Positions 24,924-33,674 of a DNA stretch of 64,000 nucleotides are shown in pieces. Position numbers and translations under genes: made by a program. The first letter of the stretch is position 1. Each line of letters begins with the position of its first letter. A model generated the notes under the pieces. It ran no database searches. It worked only from the letters and a program-made list of their open reading frames with translations, and was not told the DNA's origin. Origin of the DNA: Streptomyces sp. NBC_00557 (lineage in GTDB: Bacteria > Actinomycetota > Actinomycetes > Streptomycetales > Streptomycetaceae); contig NZ_CP107796.1 of the NCBI RefSeq assembly GCF_036345995.1, positions 3,534,001-3,598,000 of the forward strand, written 5' to 3'.

Positions 24924-26180
24924 GTGGCCGCGCCACTGCAGCTGACTCGGATACACCGCGTTCTCATCGGCGTGGTCGTGACCGGCGCCTTGATCATCGC
25001 CGGTATCGGTTTCGCCGGCTCGTACGCGGCCGTCCGTGAGCTGGCCATCAAGAAGGGCTTCGGGAACTTCTCGTACGTGTTCCCGGTGGGCATCGACGCG
25101 GGTATCTGCGTGCTGCTCGCCCTGGACCTGCTCCTGACCTGGATCCGTATCCCCTTCCCGCTGCTGCGGCAGACGGCGTGGCTGCTGACGGCGGCGACGA
25201 TCGCGTTCAACGGCGCCGCGGCCTGGCCGGATCCGCTGGGTGTGGGCATGCACGCGGTGATTCCGGTGCTGTTCGTGGTGGCGGTGGAGGCGGCGCGGCA
25301 CGCGATCGGCCGGATCGCCGACATCACGGCGGACAAGCACATGGAGGGGGTGCGGCTGACCCGGTGGCTGCTGTCGCCGGTGCCGACGTTCCTGCTGTGG
25401 CGTCGTATGAAGCTGTGGGAGCTGCGGTCGTACGACCAGGTGATCAAGCTGGAGCAGGAGCGTCTGGTGTATCAGGCGAGGCTGCGGTCCCGGTTCGGCC
25501 GTGCGTGGCGCAGGAAGGCTCCGGTGGAGTCGCTGATGCCGCTGCGGCTGGCGCGGTACGGCGTTCCGCTGGCGGAGACGGCTCCGGCGGGTCTGGCCGC
25601 GGCGGGCATCGAGCCGAGTCTGGTACCGGCGGTGGCGCAGGGCGGTGGCGCGGTGCCCGCCCAGCAGCGGCCGGTGTCCGCCGGGGAGCAGCGTCCGGAG
25701 CTGCCGGGCCAGTACGCCGGGCAGCCGGAGGAGGTTCCGGTGGACGAGGCGAGCCCGTGGTTCCAGGCGCCGCGCGAGGTGGAGTACCACGGGGGCTACG
25801 ACCCGACGTACGACCCGATGATGCAGGAGCCTCAGTACGCTCCGGAGGAGCAGTACGAGGAGTGGTACGAGGATCAGCCGGCGGAGCAGTTCCAGCAGCC
25901 CTCTCCGGAGGAGACGGGCAGCTTCCCGATTCCGGTGGGCCCGAACCGCACCCGCGAGCTGGGCGAGGGCGGGGGCACGCCGGAGCCGGATCCGACGGAG
26001 GACGACTACTACCAGGTCTTCCGGAAGTCGATCGACGGCAGCTTCCCGACGCCGCACCAGTTCAGCGAGGCGGTGGAGGCGACGTACGGGCAGACGCTCG
26101 CGCCGCGTGACGCGGACCGCATGGTCAAGCGTTTCACCAACCGCTTCAACGCGGAGCTGGAGGAGAACCACATCGCGTAG
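24924..26180 (+). CDS. DUF2637 membrane protein with acidic C-terminal tail
   Basis: A 418-residue protein. Four hydrophobic segments in the first 130 residues (IGVVVTGALIIAGIGFAGSY, VGIDAGICVLLALDLLLTW and others) form the DUF2637 domain, which is related to SpdB-like plasmid spread proteins. An RLTRWLLSPVPTFLLWRRMK region and a helical basic stretch follow, then a long acidic Glu/Tyr/Gln/Pro-rich disordered region (about 250-360) and a short folded C-terminus (PTPHQFSEAVEATYGQTLA) that looks DNA-binding-like. The GTG at 24924 is set by GGGAGGGGAG upstream. The role is unknown; chromosomal copies are common in Streptomyces. Confidence 0.8.
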   Translation: MAAPLQLTRIHRVLIGVVVTGALIIAGIGFAGSYAAVRELAIKKGFGNFSYVFPVGIDAGICVLLALDLLLTWIRIPFPLLRQTAWLLTAATIAFNGAAAWPDPLGVGMHAVIPVLFVVAVEAARHAIGRIADITADKHMEGVRLTRWLLSPVPTFLLWRRMKLWELRSYDQVIKLEQERLVYQARLRSRFGRAWRRKAPVESLMPLRLARYGVPLAETAPAGLAAAGIEPSLVPAVAQGGGAVPAQQRPVSAGEQRPELPGQYAGQPEEVPVDEASPWFQAPREVEYHGGYDPTYDPMMQEPQYAPEEQYEEWYEDQPAEQFQQPSPEETGSFPIPVGPNRTRELGEGGGTPEPDPTEDDYYQVFRKSIDGSFPTPHQFSEAVEATYGQTLAPRDADRMVKRFTNRFNAELEENHIA

Positions 26181-26200
26181 CGGCGCGAACGGAACGGAAT

Positions 26201-26236
26201 GAAGAGGGGGCCCTCCGCCGGGAGGGCCCCTTCTTC
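26201..26236. terminator. bidirectional terminator between DUF2637 and lysS
   Basis: GAAGAGGGGGCCCTCC (26201-26216) and GGGAGGGCCCCTTCTTC (26220-26236) form a long, nearly perfect stem with a short GCC-centred loop, followed by a T-rich run. It lies between convergent genes and should stop transcription from both sides. Confidence 0.85.
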
Positions 26237-26268
26237 GTGTTCTTCTTACGCGGTTTCCTACGGCGTTC

Positions 26269-28008
26269 TTACTCGCCGAGCAGCTTGCGGACCCGTTCCT
26301 GTCCCACCGCGAGCAGCAGGGTGGGCAGCCGGGGCCCGGTGTCGCGGCCGACGAGCAGGTGGTAGAGCAGGGCGAAGAAGGACCGCTGGGCGGTCTTGAT
26401 CTCGGGCGGCAGTTCCTTCGGCGTGGCGTCGGCGGGGAAGCCGGCCTGGACCTTGGGGACGCCGTAGACGAGGTGGGTCAGTCCGTCGAGGGACCAGTGG
26501 TCGGCGAGGCCGTCGAGGAGGAGCCGTACGGACTGCTGGGAGGCCTCGTCGAGGGACTTCAGCAGTTCCACGTCGGGTTCGTCGCGGACGATGGTGCGCT
26601 GGTCGGCGGGGACGTGGGTGTTGATCCAGGCCTCGGCCTTGTCGTACCGGGGCCGTGCCTCGTCCAGGGAGGCGAGGGGCTGCTCCGGGTCGAGCTCGGA
26701 GAGGATCCGCAGGGCCTGGTCCTCGTGGCCGGCGGTGATGTCGGCGACGGAGGCGAGGGTGCGGTACGGCAGCGGGCGCGGCGTCTTGGGCAGCTCACCG
26801 GTGGCGGTGCCGACCGCGCGGGTGTAGGCGGCGACGTCGCCGGGCAGCGCGGAGCCGTCGGCGACCTTGGCGGCGAGCTTGTCCCACTCGTCGTAGAGCC
26901 GCTGGATCTCCTGGTCGAAGGCGATCTTGAAGGACTGGTTGGGCTTGCGGCGGGCGTAGAGCCAGCGGATGAGCTGCGGCTCCATGATCTTCAGCGCGTC
27001 GGCCGGGGTGGGGACACCGCCACGGGAGGAGGACATCTTCGCCATGCCGCTGATGCCGACGAAGGCGTACATGGGCCCGATGGGCTGCTTGCCGCCGAAG
27101 ATGGGCACGATCTGGCCGCCGACCTGGTACGACGAGCCCGGCGAGGAGTGGTCGACGCCGCTCGGCTCGAAGATCACGCCCTCGTACGCCCAGCGCATCG
27201 GCCAGTCGACCTTCCAGACCAGCTTGCCGCGGTTGAACTCGCTGAGCCGGACGGTCTCGGCGAAGCCGCAGGCGGTGCAGGTGTACGACAGCTCGGTGGA
27301 GTCGTCGTCGTAGGAGGTGACGGTCGTCAGGTCCTTCTCGCAGTTGCCGCAGTACGGCTTGTACGGGAAGTAGCCGGCGGAGCCGGAGGAGCCGTCGTCC
27401 TCGCCGGCCGCGCCGGAGCCCTCCTCGGCCTCCAGCTCGGCCTCGTCGACGGGCTTCTGCTGCTGCTTCTTGGGGGCCTTCTTGGTGCGGTACTGGGCGA
27501 GGATCGCGTCGATCTCGTTCCGGTGCTTCATGGCGTGCAGGATCTGCTCGCGGTAGGCGCCGGAGGTGTACTGCGCGGTCTGGCTGATGCCGTCGAACTC
27601 GACGCCCAGCTCGGCCAGCGAGGCGATCATCGCGGCCTTGAAGTGCTCCGCCCAGTTCGGGTACTGCGACCCGTGCGGCGCGGGCACCGAGGTCAGCGGC
27701 TTGCCGATGTGCTCGGCCCAGGTCTCGTCGATGCCCTCGACACCGGCCGGGACCTTGCGGTAGCGGTCGTAGTCGTCCCAGGAGATCAGGTGCCGGACCT
27801 GGTGTCCGCGGCGGCGGATCTCGTCGGCGACGAGGTGCGGGGTCATGACCTCGCGGAGGTTGCCCAGGTGGATGGGGCCGGACGGGGAGAGTCCGGACGC
27901 GACGACGACCGGTTTGCCCGGGGCCCGGCGCTCCGACTCCTCGATGACCTCATCCGCGAAACGGGAGACCCAGTCGGTGGTCTCGGTGCTCTGAGCCACG
28001 ATCGGCAC
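26269..28008 (-). CDS. lysS: class I lysyl-tRNA synthetase
   Basis: A 579-residue class I (archaeal-type) LysRS. It charges tRNA-Lys using the Rossmann-fold catalytic domain with its HIGH-like motif HLGN at 47-50 ([14 protein letters not shown]) and its KMSKS-like motif KMSSSRG near 325. Zinc-type cysteine pairs (CGNCEKD and CTACGF) lie in the insertion. A lineage-typical Lys/Glu-rich insertion with QQQKP occurs near 180. It starts [20 protein letters not shown] and is divergent from argS across 148 bp. Streptomyces often carry both class I and class II LysRS, so this may be one of two. Confidence 0.93.
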   Translation of the reverse strand: MPIVAQSTETTDWVSRFADEVIEESERRAPGKPVVVASGLSPSGPIHLGNLREVMTPHLVADEIRRRGHQVRHLISWDDYDRYRKVPAGVEGIDETWAEHIGKPLTSVPAPHGSQYPNWAEHFKAAMIASLAELGVEFDGISQTAQYTSGAYREQILHAMKHRNEIDAILAQYRTKKAPKKQQQKPVDEAELEAEEGSGAAGEDDGSSGSAGYFPYKPYCGNCEKDLTTVTSYDDDSTELSYTCTACGFAETVRLSEFNRGKLVWKVDWPMRWAYEGVIFEPSGVDHSSPGSSYQVGGQIVPIFGGKQPIGPMYAFVGISGMAKMSSSRGGVPTPADALKIMEPQLIRWLYARRKPNQSFKIAFDQEIQRLYDEWDKLAAKVADGSALPGDVAAYTRAVGTATGELPKTPRPLPYRTLASVADITAGHEDQALRILSELDPEQPLASLDEARPRYDKAEAWINTHVPADQRTIVRDEPDVELLKSLDEASQQSVRLLLDGLADHWSLDGLTHLVYGVPKVQAGFPADATPKELPPEIKTAQRSFFALLYHLLVGRDTGPRLPTLLLAVGQERVRKLLGE

Positions 28009-28156
28009 GTCCTTCTTTCTGAACGGGGCGGCACTCCGTCTGATCCGGGTGCCACTCCATTCTCACAGACCGGGATGCGACGACGAAAACGGCTTTACCT
28101 GCCATGGGATACTGAGTGGGTCTATCCATCCCACGAGGAGAACGGCACCCATTCCT

Positions 28157-29923
28157 ATGGCCTCGGTCACGTCCCTCAGCGACAGCGTCCAGCAGCACCT
28201 CGCGTCCGCCCTCTCGGCCACCCTGCCCGAGGCCGCCGGCGCGGACCCGCTGCTGCGACGAAGCGACCGGGCCGACTTCCAGGCCAACGGCATCCTGGCG
28301 CTGGCCAAGAAGGCGAAGGCGAACCCTCGGGAGCTGGCGACGCAGGTCGTGTCCCGTGTGGTGACGGGCGACGAGCTGATCAAGGACGTCGAGGTCTCCG
28401 GCCCCGGCTTCCTGAACATCACGATCGCGGACCGGGCGATCACCGGGAACCTGGCCGCGCGGTACGCGGACGAGTCGGGCCGCCTCGGCGTGCCGACCGC
28501 CCCGGACCCGGGCACGACGGTGATCGACTACGCGCAGCCGAACGTGGCGAAGGAGATGCACGTCGGCCATCTGCGGTCGGCGGTCATCGGCGACTCGGTG
28601 GTCCAGCTGCTGGAGTTCACCGGCGAGAACGTGATCCGCCGGCACCACATCGGCGACTGGGGCACCCAGTTCGGCATGCTGATCCAGTACCTGGACGAGC
28701 ACCCGCACGAGCTGGACCACAAGGACGCCCGGGTCACCGGCGAGGAGGCGATGTCCAACCTGGACCGCCTCTACAAGGCGGCGCGGAAGAAGTTCGACTC
28801 GGACGAGGAGTTCAGGACGCGCGCCCGGCGCCGGGTGGTCGACCTCCAGGCGGGTGACCCGCACACGCTGGCCATGTGGCAGAAGTTCGTGGACGAGTCG
28901 AAGATCTACTTCTTCTCCGTCTTCGAGAAGCTGGACATGGAGATCCGGGATCCGGACATCGTCGGCGAGTCGGGGTACAACGACATGCTGGCGGAGACCT
29001 GCCGCCTGCTGGAGGAGTCCGGCGTCGCCGTGCGCAGCGAAGGCGCCCTGTGCGTGTTCTTCGACGACATCAAGGGCCCGGACGGCAACCCGGTCCCGCT
29101 GATCGTCCAGAAGTCGGACGGCGGCTACGGCTACGCGGCCACCGACCTGTCGGCGATCCGCGACCGCGTCTTCAACCTGAAGGCGAACACGCTGCTGTAC
29201 GTGGTGGACGCCCGCCAGGCGCTGCACTTCAAGATGGTCTTCGAGACCGCGCGGCGGGCCGGCTGGCTGAACGAGGACGTCAAGGCGCACCAGCTGGCGT
29301 TCGGCACGGTCCTCGGCAAGGACGGCAAGCCGTTCAAGACGCGTGAGGGCGAGACGGTCCGGCTGGTGGACCTGCTGGACGAGGCGATCGAGCGCGCCTC
29401 GGCCGTCGTACGGGAGAAGGCCCAGGACCTGTCCGAGGAGGAGATCGCCGAGCGGGGCGCCCAGGTGGGCATCGGCGCGGTGAAGTACGCGGACCTGTCG
29501 ACGTCGGCGAACCGGGACTACAAGTTCGACCTGGACCAGATGGTCTCGCTGAACGGCGACACGAGCGTGTACCTGCAGTACGCGTACGCCCGTATCCGGT
29601 CCATCCTGCGCAAGGCCGGCGAGACCCGCCCGGCCGCGCACCCGGAGCTGGCGCTGACGGACGCCGAGCGCGCCCTCGGTCTGCACGTGGACGCCTTCGC
29701 GGAGACGGTCACGGAGGCGGCGGCGGAGTACGCCCCGCACAAGCTGGCCGCGTACCTGTACCAGCTGGCGTCGCTGTACACGTCGTTCTACGACAAGTGC
29801 CCGGTGCTGAAGGCCGAGACGCCGGCCCAGGTCGAGAACCGTCTCTTCCTGTGCGACATCACGGCCCGCACCCTGCACCAGGGGATGGCGCTGCTGGGCA
29901 TCAGGACGCCCGAGAAGCTGTGA
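28157..29923 (+). CDS. argS: arginyl-tRNA synthetase
   Basis: A 588-residue class I ArgRS. The N-terminal Add1 domain (1-110; [19 protein letters not shown]) is followed by the catalytic domain with [13 protein letters not shown] near 135 and the loop [15 protein letters not shown] in place of KMSKS, as is usual for ArgRS. The C-terminal anticodon-binding helical domain includes [12 protein letters not shown]. The ATG at 28157 (MASVTSLSD) matches family starts, but the obvious GAGGAG lies about 17 nt upstream, which is unusually far. It is divergent from lysS and followed by a strong hairpin. Confidence 0.93.
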   Translation: MASVTSLSDSVQQHLASALSATLPEAAGADPLLRRSDRADFQANGILALAKKAKANPRELATQVVSRVVTGDELIKDVEVSGPGFLNITIADRAITGNLAARYADESGRLGVPTAPDPGTTVIDYAQPNVAKEMHVGHLRSAVIGDSVVQLLEFTGENVIRRHHIGDWGTQFGMLIQYLDEHPHELDHKDARVTGEEAMSNLDRLYKAARKKFDSDEEFRTRARRRVVDLQAGDPHTLAMWQKFVDESKIYFFSVFEKLDMEIRDPDIVGESGYNDMLAETCRLLEESGVAVRSEGALCVFFDDIKGPDGNPVPLIVQKSDGGYGYAATDLSAIRDRVFNLKANTLLYVVDARQALHFKMVFETARRAGWLNEDVKAHQLAFGTVLGKDGKPFKTREGETVRLVDLLDEAIERASAVVREKAQDLSEEEIAERGAQVGIGAVKYADLSTSANRDYKFDLDQMVSLNGDTSVYLQYAYARIRSILRKAGETRPAAHPELALTDAERALGLHVDAFAETVTEAAAEYAPHKLAAYLYQLASLYTSFYDKCPVLKAETPAQVENRLFLCDITARTLHQGMALLGIRTPEKL

Positions 29924-29935
29924 CCGGCAGCCCTT

Positions 29936-29966
29936 AGAGTCTGCGGAGACCGTCTCCGCAGACTCT
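29936..29966. terminator. perfect 15-bp inverted repeat after argS
   Basis: AGAGTCTGCGGAGAC and GTCTCCGCAGACTCT are exact inverse copies separated by one base, 12 nt after the argS stop and just before the ribosome site of the next gene. It probably separates argS transcription from the immunity cluster. No T tract follows. Confidence 0.75.
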
Positions 29967-29977
29967 GAGGGAGCCCG

Positions 29978-30856
29978 ATGTCCGAGCGAGTCCCTGATCC
30001 CGCCACCGCCCATTTCGGCCGGGACGGCATGCGCCGGTTCACGGTGCCGGCCTCCCACGGCGTCCAGCTGCCCGAGGCGACCCGGGCGGAGCTGGCGGAG
30101 ACCGGGGTTCCGCTGCACGTGCAGCCGTACTTCACGGCGGCCGGTGACACCGACGACCCGACCCTGGGGCTCACCGCCCGGCACCAGGGGCTGCCCGCGC
30201 CCGCCGACGGACGGGAGAACTGGCTGCGGATCGGCGGCGACCCGCTGGCCCATCTGTGCGTGCGCCCGGACAGCGCGGTGCAGGCGGTGTTCCTGGGACT
30301 CGGCGAGGACGACCTGTTCGTCAGCTCGGACGTGGGGGCGTTCACCGCCTCGCTGGCCGCCCTGGACCGCCGTATGCCGGTGATCGCCGCCTCGACCAGT
30401 CTGCCGGTGGCGGCGGCCGCGTTCCGCGAACTCAACGCCGAGCTGCGGCAGATCGACGCCGCCGCGTTCGAGGACCGGGAGAGCTGGTGGCCGAGGGTGC
30501 TGGACGACGTGCGGCACACCCTCAACTTCCCGTTCTCCTCCGCCTTCGAGTACGTCGACGCGTCCGGTGCCAAGCAGATCGTCACCGAGGCGACCGGGCC
30601 GGGCCGCCCGCATCCCGAGGAACTGGTCTGGCAGCGCCTGCACGCGCAGGGGGTGGCCCCGGAGCAGGTCCGCCGCGTCTACTGCGAACTGGAGCCCTGC
30701 ATGATGCCGGGCCACTACTGCGCGGTCTGGCTGCAGGCCACCTTCCCGCACGCGGAGTTCACGCACAGCTTCGACTACGGCGACACGGCGGACTCCCGCG
30801 AAGAAGGACTCAAGGAGTTGATCACGTACGCGGCGAAGCAGGCGGGCCGCCGGTGA
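29978..30856 (+). CDS. SUKH-4 immunity domain fused to a nucleic-acid-deaminase-like domain
   Basis: A 292-residue two-domain protein. Residues 1-190 look like a SUKH-4 immunity fold (FGRDGMRRFTVPAS, WLRIGGDPLAHLCVRPDSAV, and SWWPRVLDDVRHTL in the usual terminal W-x-x-x-L position). Residues 190-292 look like a deaminase of the XOO_2897-like toxin group: a candidate HxE in HPEELVWQRLHAQGV and a PC-x6-C in ELEPCMMPGHYC. SUKH-4 proteins neutralise polymorphic toxins. A deaminase fused to one is unusual and could be catalytic or a decoy. GAGGGAGCC precedes the ATG. Its stop overlaps the next start by 4 bp (GTGA). Confidence 0.75.
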   Translation: MSERVPDPATAHFGRDGMRRFTVPASHGVQLPEATRAELAETGVPLHVQPYFTAAGDTDDPTLGLTARHQGLPAPADGRENWLRIGGDPLAHLCVRPDSAVQAVFLGLGEDDLFVSSDVGAFTASLAALDRRMPVIAASTSLPVAAAAFRELNAELRQIDAAAFEDRESWWPRVLDDVRHTLNFPFSSAFEYVDASGAKQIVTEATGPGRPHPEELVWQRLHAQGVAPEQVRRVYCELEPCMMPGHYCAVWLQATFPHAEFTHSFDYGDTADSREEGLKELITYAAKQAGRR

Positions 30857-31821
30857 CCGAGGCACAGAAGTGGTCCCGCCCGGCAGCGGGCCGCGAACCG
30901 GCCGCCGCCGCACTGCTGTCCTGGCTGGCCGATCCGCAGACCCCGCGCCTGTGTGTCGTCACGGGCAGCGCGGGATGTGTCTGGCGCAGGGTGCGCGGCG
31001 ACATCCGCCCGCCGTGGCCGGGACCGGCACGCGCGCTGTCGTCGGGGCGCGGGCACCTGGCGGGCAAGCTGGTCGTGGCCGACCACCAGGGCACGGTCCG
31101 CCTGCTGGACGAGGCGAACGCGACGCCGTCCGGCCGGCTGCCCGAGCCGGTGGCGGGGGTGCGCGCGGTGGCCGCCGTACCCGAGGGCGACGTCCTGATC
31201 CTGGACGCGGAGGGCCGGCTGCACACCAGGCGCAGTCCGGCGGCACCGAGGGCGACGGGCCTGGCGGCGCTGCTGGAGGACGGTCCGACGCCGCTGGACC
31301 GGCTGGTGGAGGCGGCCCGGAGGCAACTCGACGGCTCGGCACGGGCGTTGGCGTGCACGGAGGACCTGCTGGCGGTGGGCGACGCGACGGGCCGGGTGCA
31401 CGTGGTCTCGGAGACCGAGGGTGAGCCGGGGCCGCTGACGGCACGCCTGCACGAGGGCGAGGTGGCGGCCGTGGCAGCGCTGCGCCTCGAGATGCCCGAC
31501 GACGCGCCGGGCATCCCCCTGGTCTACAGCGGCGGTTACGACGGCACGGTGCGGGCGTGGGGCCCCGGCGCCGAGCCGCTCGCCACCCCCGTCCGGTCCC
31601 GGCCGTGCCCGGTGACGGCGCTGGCCGCGGCGTCCGCGGATGCCGGCCCGGTGCTGGCAGTCGCCTGGGCGGACGGCCTGGTGGAACACGAGACGCTGGA
31701 GGAGGGCGGCCAGGTCCGCACCTTCTGGTCCGGCGCCCCGGTGCACTCGCTCGCGCTGACCGGGGCCGGCCATCTGCTGATCGGCACGGATGAGACGCTG
31801 GCCTGTCTGGCGCTCGCATGA
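30853..31821 (+). CDS. WD-repeat-like beta-propeller protein
   Basis: A 322-residue protein with several degenerate WD-type blades: LVVADHQGTVRLLDEANATP, LLAVGDATGRVHVVSE, and the best conserved, LVYSGGYDGTVRAWGPG near 225. No enzymatic domain, signal peptide or transmembrane segment is seen, so it probably serves as a protein-binding scaffold. The GTG start overlaps the stop of the SUKH-4/deaminase gene by 4 bp, and its own stop overlaps the next SUKH-4 start by 4 bp (ATGA). The three genes therefore form one tightly coupled operon. A broken partial copy lies at 32520-32725. Confidence 0.75.
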   Translation: MTEAQKWSRPAAGREPAAAALLSWLADPQTPRLCVVTGSAGCVWRRVRGDIRPPWPGPARALSSGRGHLAGKLVVADHQGTVRLLDEANATPSGRLPEPVAGVRAVAAVPEGDVLILDAEGRLHTRRSPAAPRATGLAALLEDGPTPLDRLVEAARRQLDGSARALACTEDLLAVGDATGRVHVVSETEGEPGPLTARLHEGEVAAVAALRLEMPDDAPGIPLVYSGGYDGTVRAWGPGAEPLATPVRSRPCPVTALAAASADAGPVLAVAWADGLVEHETLEEGGQVRTFWSGAPVHSLALTGAGHLLIGTDETLACLALA

Positions 31822-32372
31822 AGTTCGCCGTCTCCTCGCATGAAGTACTGGAATCCTTCGGACTGACGGGAGTCGTGTACTTTCCGAGGTCTGACTCTGC
31901 AGACAACTTGCTTGACGATCGGACGACGCTGTTTCTCAGCCAAGTCGGACTGCCGCACACCCGTTGGTTCACGTCCAAAGCGAGCCTCAGCCAGGGTGAA
32001 TCGGTCAGCCTGGCCGAATGGTTCCGCCCCGAGGACGGAGTACTTCCCGAGGAATGCAGCGGTTGGCTCGTACTGGCTCACTTCGCTGCGTCCCTGCTCG
32101 CGCTGGACCCCAAAAGCGGCAAGGTCTACGCATTCGGAGAAGGCGATCCACTGGAGTCCTACACCGAGCTCCACAGGCACGTCGAGTCGCTCGTCTATTC
32201 CCTGCACCTGTTCCAACAGTTCCTGAAGCAGGAGCGAGGAGACGACGACGAGCTGGAAGCCCGCGTTGACCATCTTCGCTCCCGGATCAGTAAATTCGAC
32301 GCCGCACCGTTCAACGACGGCAATTCGCAATGGAGTCTGGTCCTGGAAGAGGTCTTCGACGGAACCTGGTAG
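31818..32372 (+). CDS. SUKH-4 family immunity protein
   Basis: A 184-residue SUKH-4 protein: VLESFGLTGVVYFPRSDSAD, FLSQVGLPHTRWF, GWLVLAHFAASLLALDPKSG, VYAFGEGDP, and a terminal QWSLVLEEVFDGTW, which is the family's closing motif. Such proteins bind and inactivate polymorphic or T7SS-exported toxins. Its codon use and base composition are less GC-rich than its neighbours, suggesting more recent acquisition. It is joined to the WD-like gene by an ATGA overlap. The cognate toxin is not evident. Confidence 0.85.
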   Translation: MKFAVSSHEVLESFGLTGVVYFPRSDSADNLLDDRTTLFLSQVGLPHTRWFTSKASLSQGESVSLAEWFRPEDGVLPEECSGWLVLAHFAASLLALDPKSGKVYAFGEGDPLESYTELHRHVESLVYSLHLFQQFLKQERGDDDELEARVDHLRSRISKFDAAPFNDGNSQWSLVLEEVFDGTW

Positions 32373-32397
32373 GCAGGCCGGCCCTCGGGGCATGCAC

Positions 32398-32506
32398 TCG
32401 CCAGGGTGAGGGGGTAGCGGGCGAGGCCGTCCGTGTTGGGACCGTCCGCCCCGACGATCGTCGCGTGGGGGCCGTCGGGGCGGTGGGTGCCGACCGTCGG
32501 GGGGGC
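32398..32506 (-). pseudogene. fragment of a WYL-regulator 3' region
   Basis: About 36 codons read PPTVGTHRPDGPHATIVGAD, then GPNTDGLARYPLTLA. They correspond closely to the segment of the intact WYL regulator at 36440-37423 that reads PPTVGTHRPDGPDATVVDVG and GPDPDGLARYLLTLG. Nothing else of the regulator is present, so this is a detached piece, in the same orientation as its relative. Confidence 0.75.
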
Positions 32507-32519
32507 TACCGGCACGCCG

Positions 32520-32725
32520 CCGCCAGCTCTAACCCTGCGCCTGCCCCCGGGGATCCCGTTGGTCTACAGCGGCGGCTTCGACGGCACGGTACGGGCCTGG
32601 GGTCCCGGAGCGGACCCGCTCGCGTCCCTGTCCCATCGCGGTCGTGCCCGGTGACGGACCCGGCAGCGACGACCACCGCGGACGGGCTGATGCTGGCCAT
32701 CGGCTGGGCGGACGCGTGCACCTGA
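32520..32725 (+). pseudogene. fragment of the WD-repeat-like gene
   Basis: The first part reads IPLVYSGGFDGTVRAWGPGA, nearly identical to the blade at about 31513-31575 in the intact WD-like gene. After a frameshift near 32625 the similarity continues in another frame (SRSCPVTDPAA, then GLMLAIGWADA), matching SRPCPVTALAA and VLAVAWADGL in the intact gene. It is a partial, frameshifted duplicate with no start. Confidence 0.8.
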
Positions 32726-32868
32726 GGCCGGCCTGAGAACCACCCCATCGGTGTGGTGTCACAGTCATGCCATAGAGAGGTGAGCCGTTCTTGGGCCCCA
32801 ACGGCCCCCGCCCGCTAGGGTTTTATTACTTATCTGACGACCGGTAGGACGAGGGGGCGTCACGGGGG

Positions 32869-33661
32869 ATGGGCTACACGATTCCGGGCTGGCTTGGCGC
32901 ACAAGGCGGTGGAGCAGATCCTCGCCTCGTCCAAGGGCTGGGCCGTCCACTCGATGCAGACCCACTGGAACCAGGTCAAGGCCGGCCACCTGGACAAGAT
33001 CCCGGAACTGGCCCGCCTGTTCGCCGACGCCCTGGACGTGGTCGCGGACGTGATCTTCGGGATGAAGACCAAGGCGGAGGCCGAACTCGCTATCATGGCG
33101 GGCTCGGTGGGCCTGTCGATCGGCGCGGCCTTCCTCACCGGCGGTCTGTCCGCCGTGCTCGGCGCGGCGGAGGTCACCGCCATGCGCCAGCTGGTGAAAC
33201 GCATCATCGACGAGGCTGCCGACCAGATCGTGAACAAGCTGATCGCCAAGGTCAGCGAGCCGGTCAACGCCAAGCTGGAGGCGATGACCGAGGACGCGGT
33301 GCTGAACCTGGCGGAGGACGCTTTCCCCCTCCCACCGGATCCGACCGGCGGGGGCGGTGGCGGAGCGGGTGGTGGCGCGGACGGCGGGCACGGCCACGGC
33401 CACGGCCACGGCCACGGCGGCATGAAGCTGGCCTCGGCGGGGATCCGGAGCCGATGGCATGGAACTGGCCTCCGCGTCCGGCGGTTGCACGGGAGGCGAC
33501 CTCCACATCGACCACGAGGAGTTCGAGAGCGGCGCCGGTCCTTCCACGGCAGCGAACTCCACGCGAACAGCGCCGCCCCGCTGGGCAGAGCCAAGGGCCT
33601 GTTCGGTCGCACCAGGGGCAAGGACGCCTTCACCCACGGCCATGAAGGCCGCGCGTGGTAA
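32869..33661 (+). pseudogene. decayed N-terminal module of a T7SS-type polymorphic toxin
   Basis: The first codons at 32869 read MGYTIPGWL, the usual start of a Streptomyces family of WXG-like export proteins with C-terminal toxins. The sequence then jumps, out of frame, into AHKAVEQILASSKGWAVHSM near 32894, as if some 45 codons were deleted. The following helical region is well preserved (WNQVKAGHLDKIPELARLFA, MAGSVGLSIGAAFLTGG), then a Gly/His-rich linker (HGHGHGHGHGG). After that at least two further frameshifts separate ASASGGCTGGDLHIDHEEFE from LGRAKGLFGRTRGKDAFTH. A stop follows at 33659-33661 and no toxin domain remains. Confidence 0.7.
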
Positions 33662-33674
33662 GTGAGGCTGGTAA

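Noticed and set aside
26359-28857. Long plus-strand open frame of over 800 codons
   Set aside because: It runs antisense through lysS and into argS, has the repetitive Val/Gly/Asp composition of a high-GC shadow frame, and shows no family motif.
33360-33425. GGCCAC repeat run
   Set aside because: This is the coding of the Gly/His linker of the broken toxin gene, not an independent repeat element.
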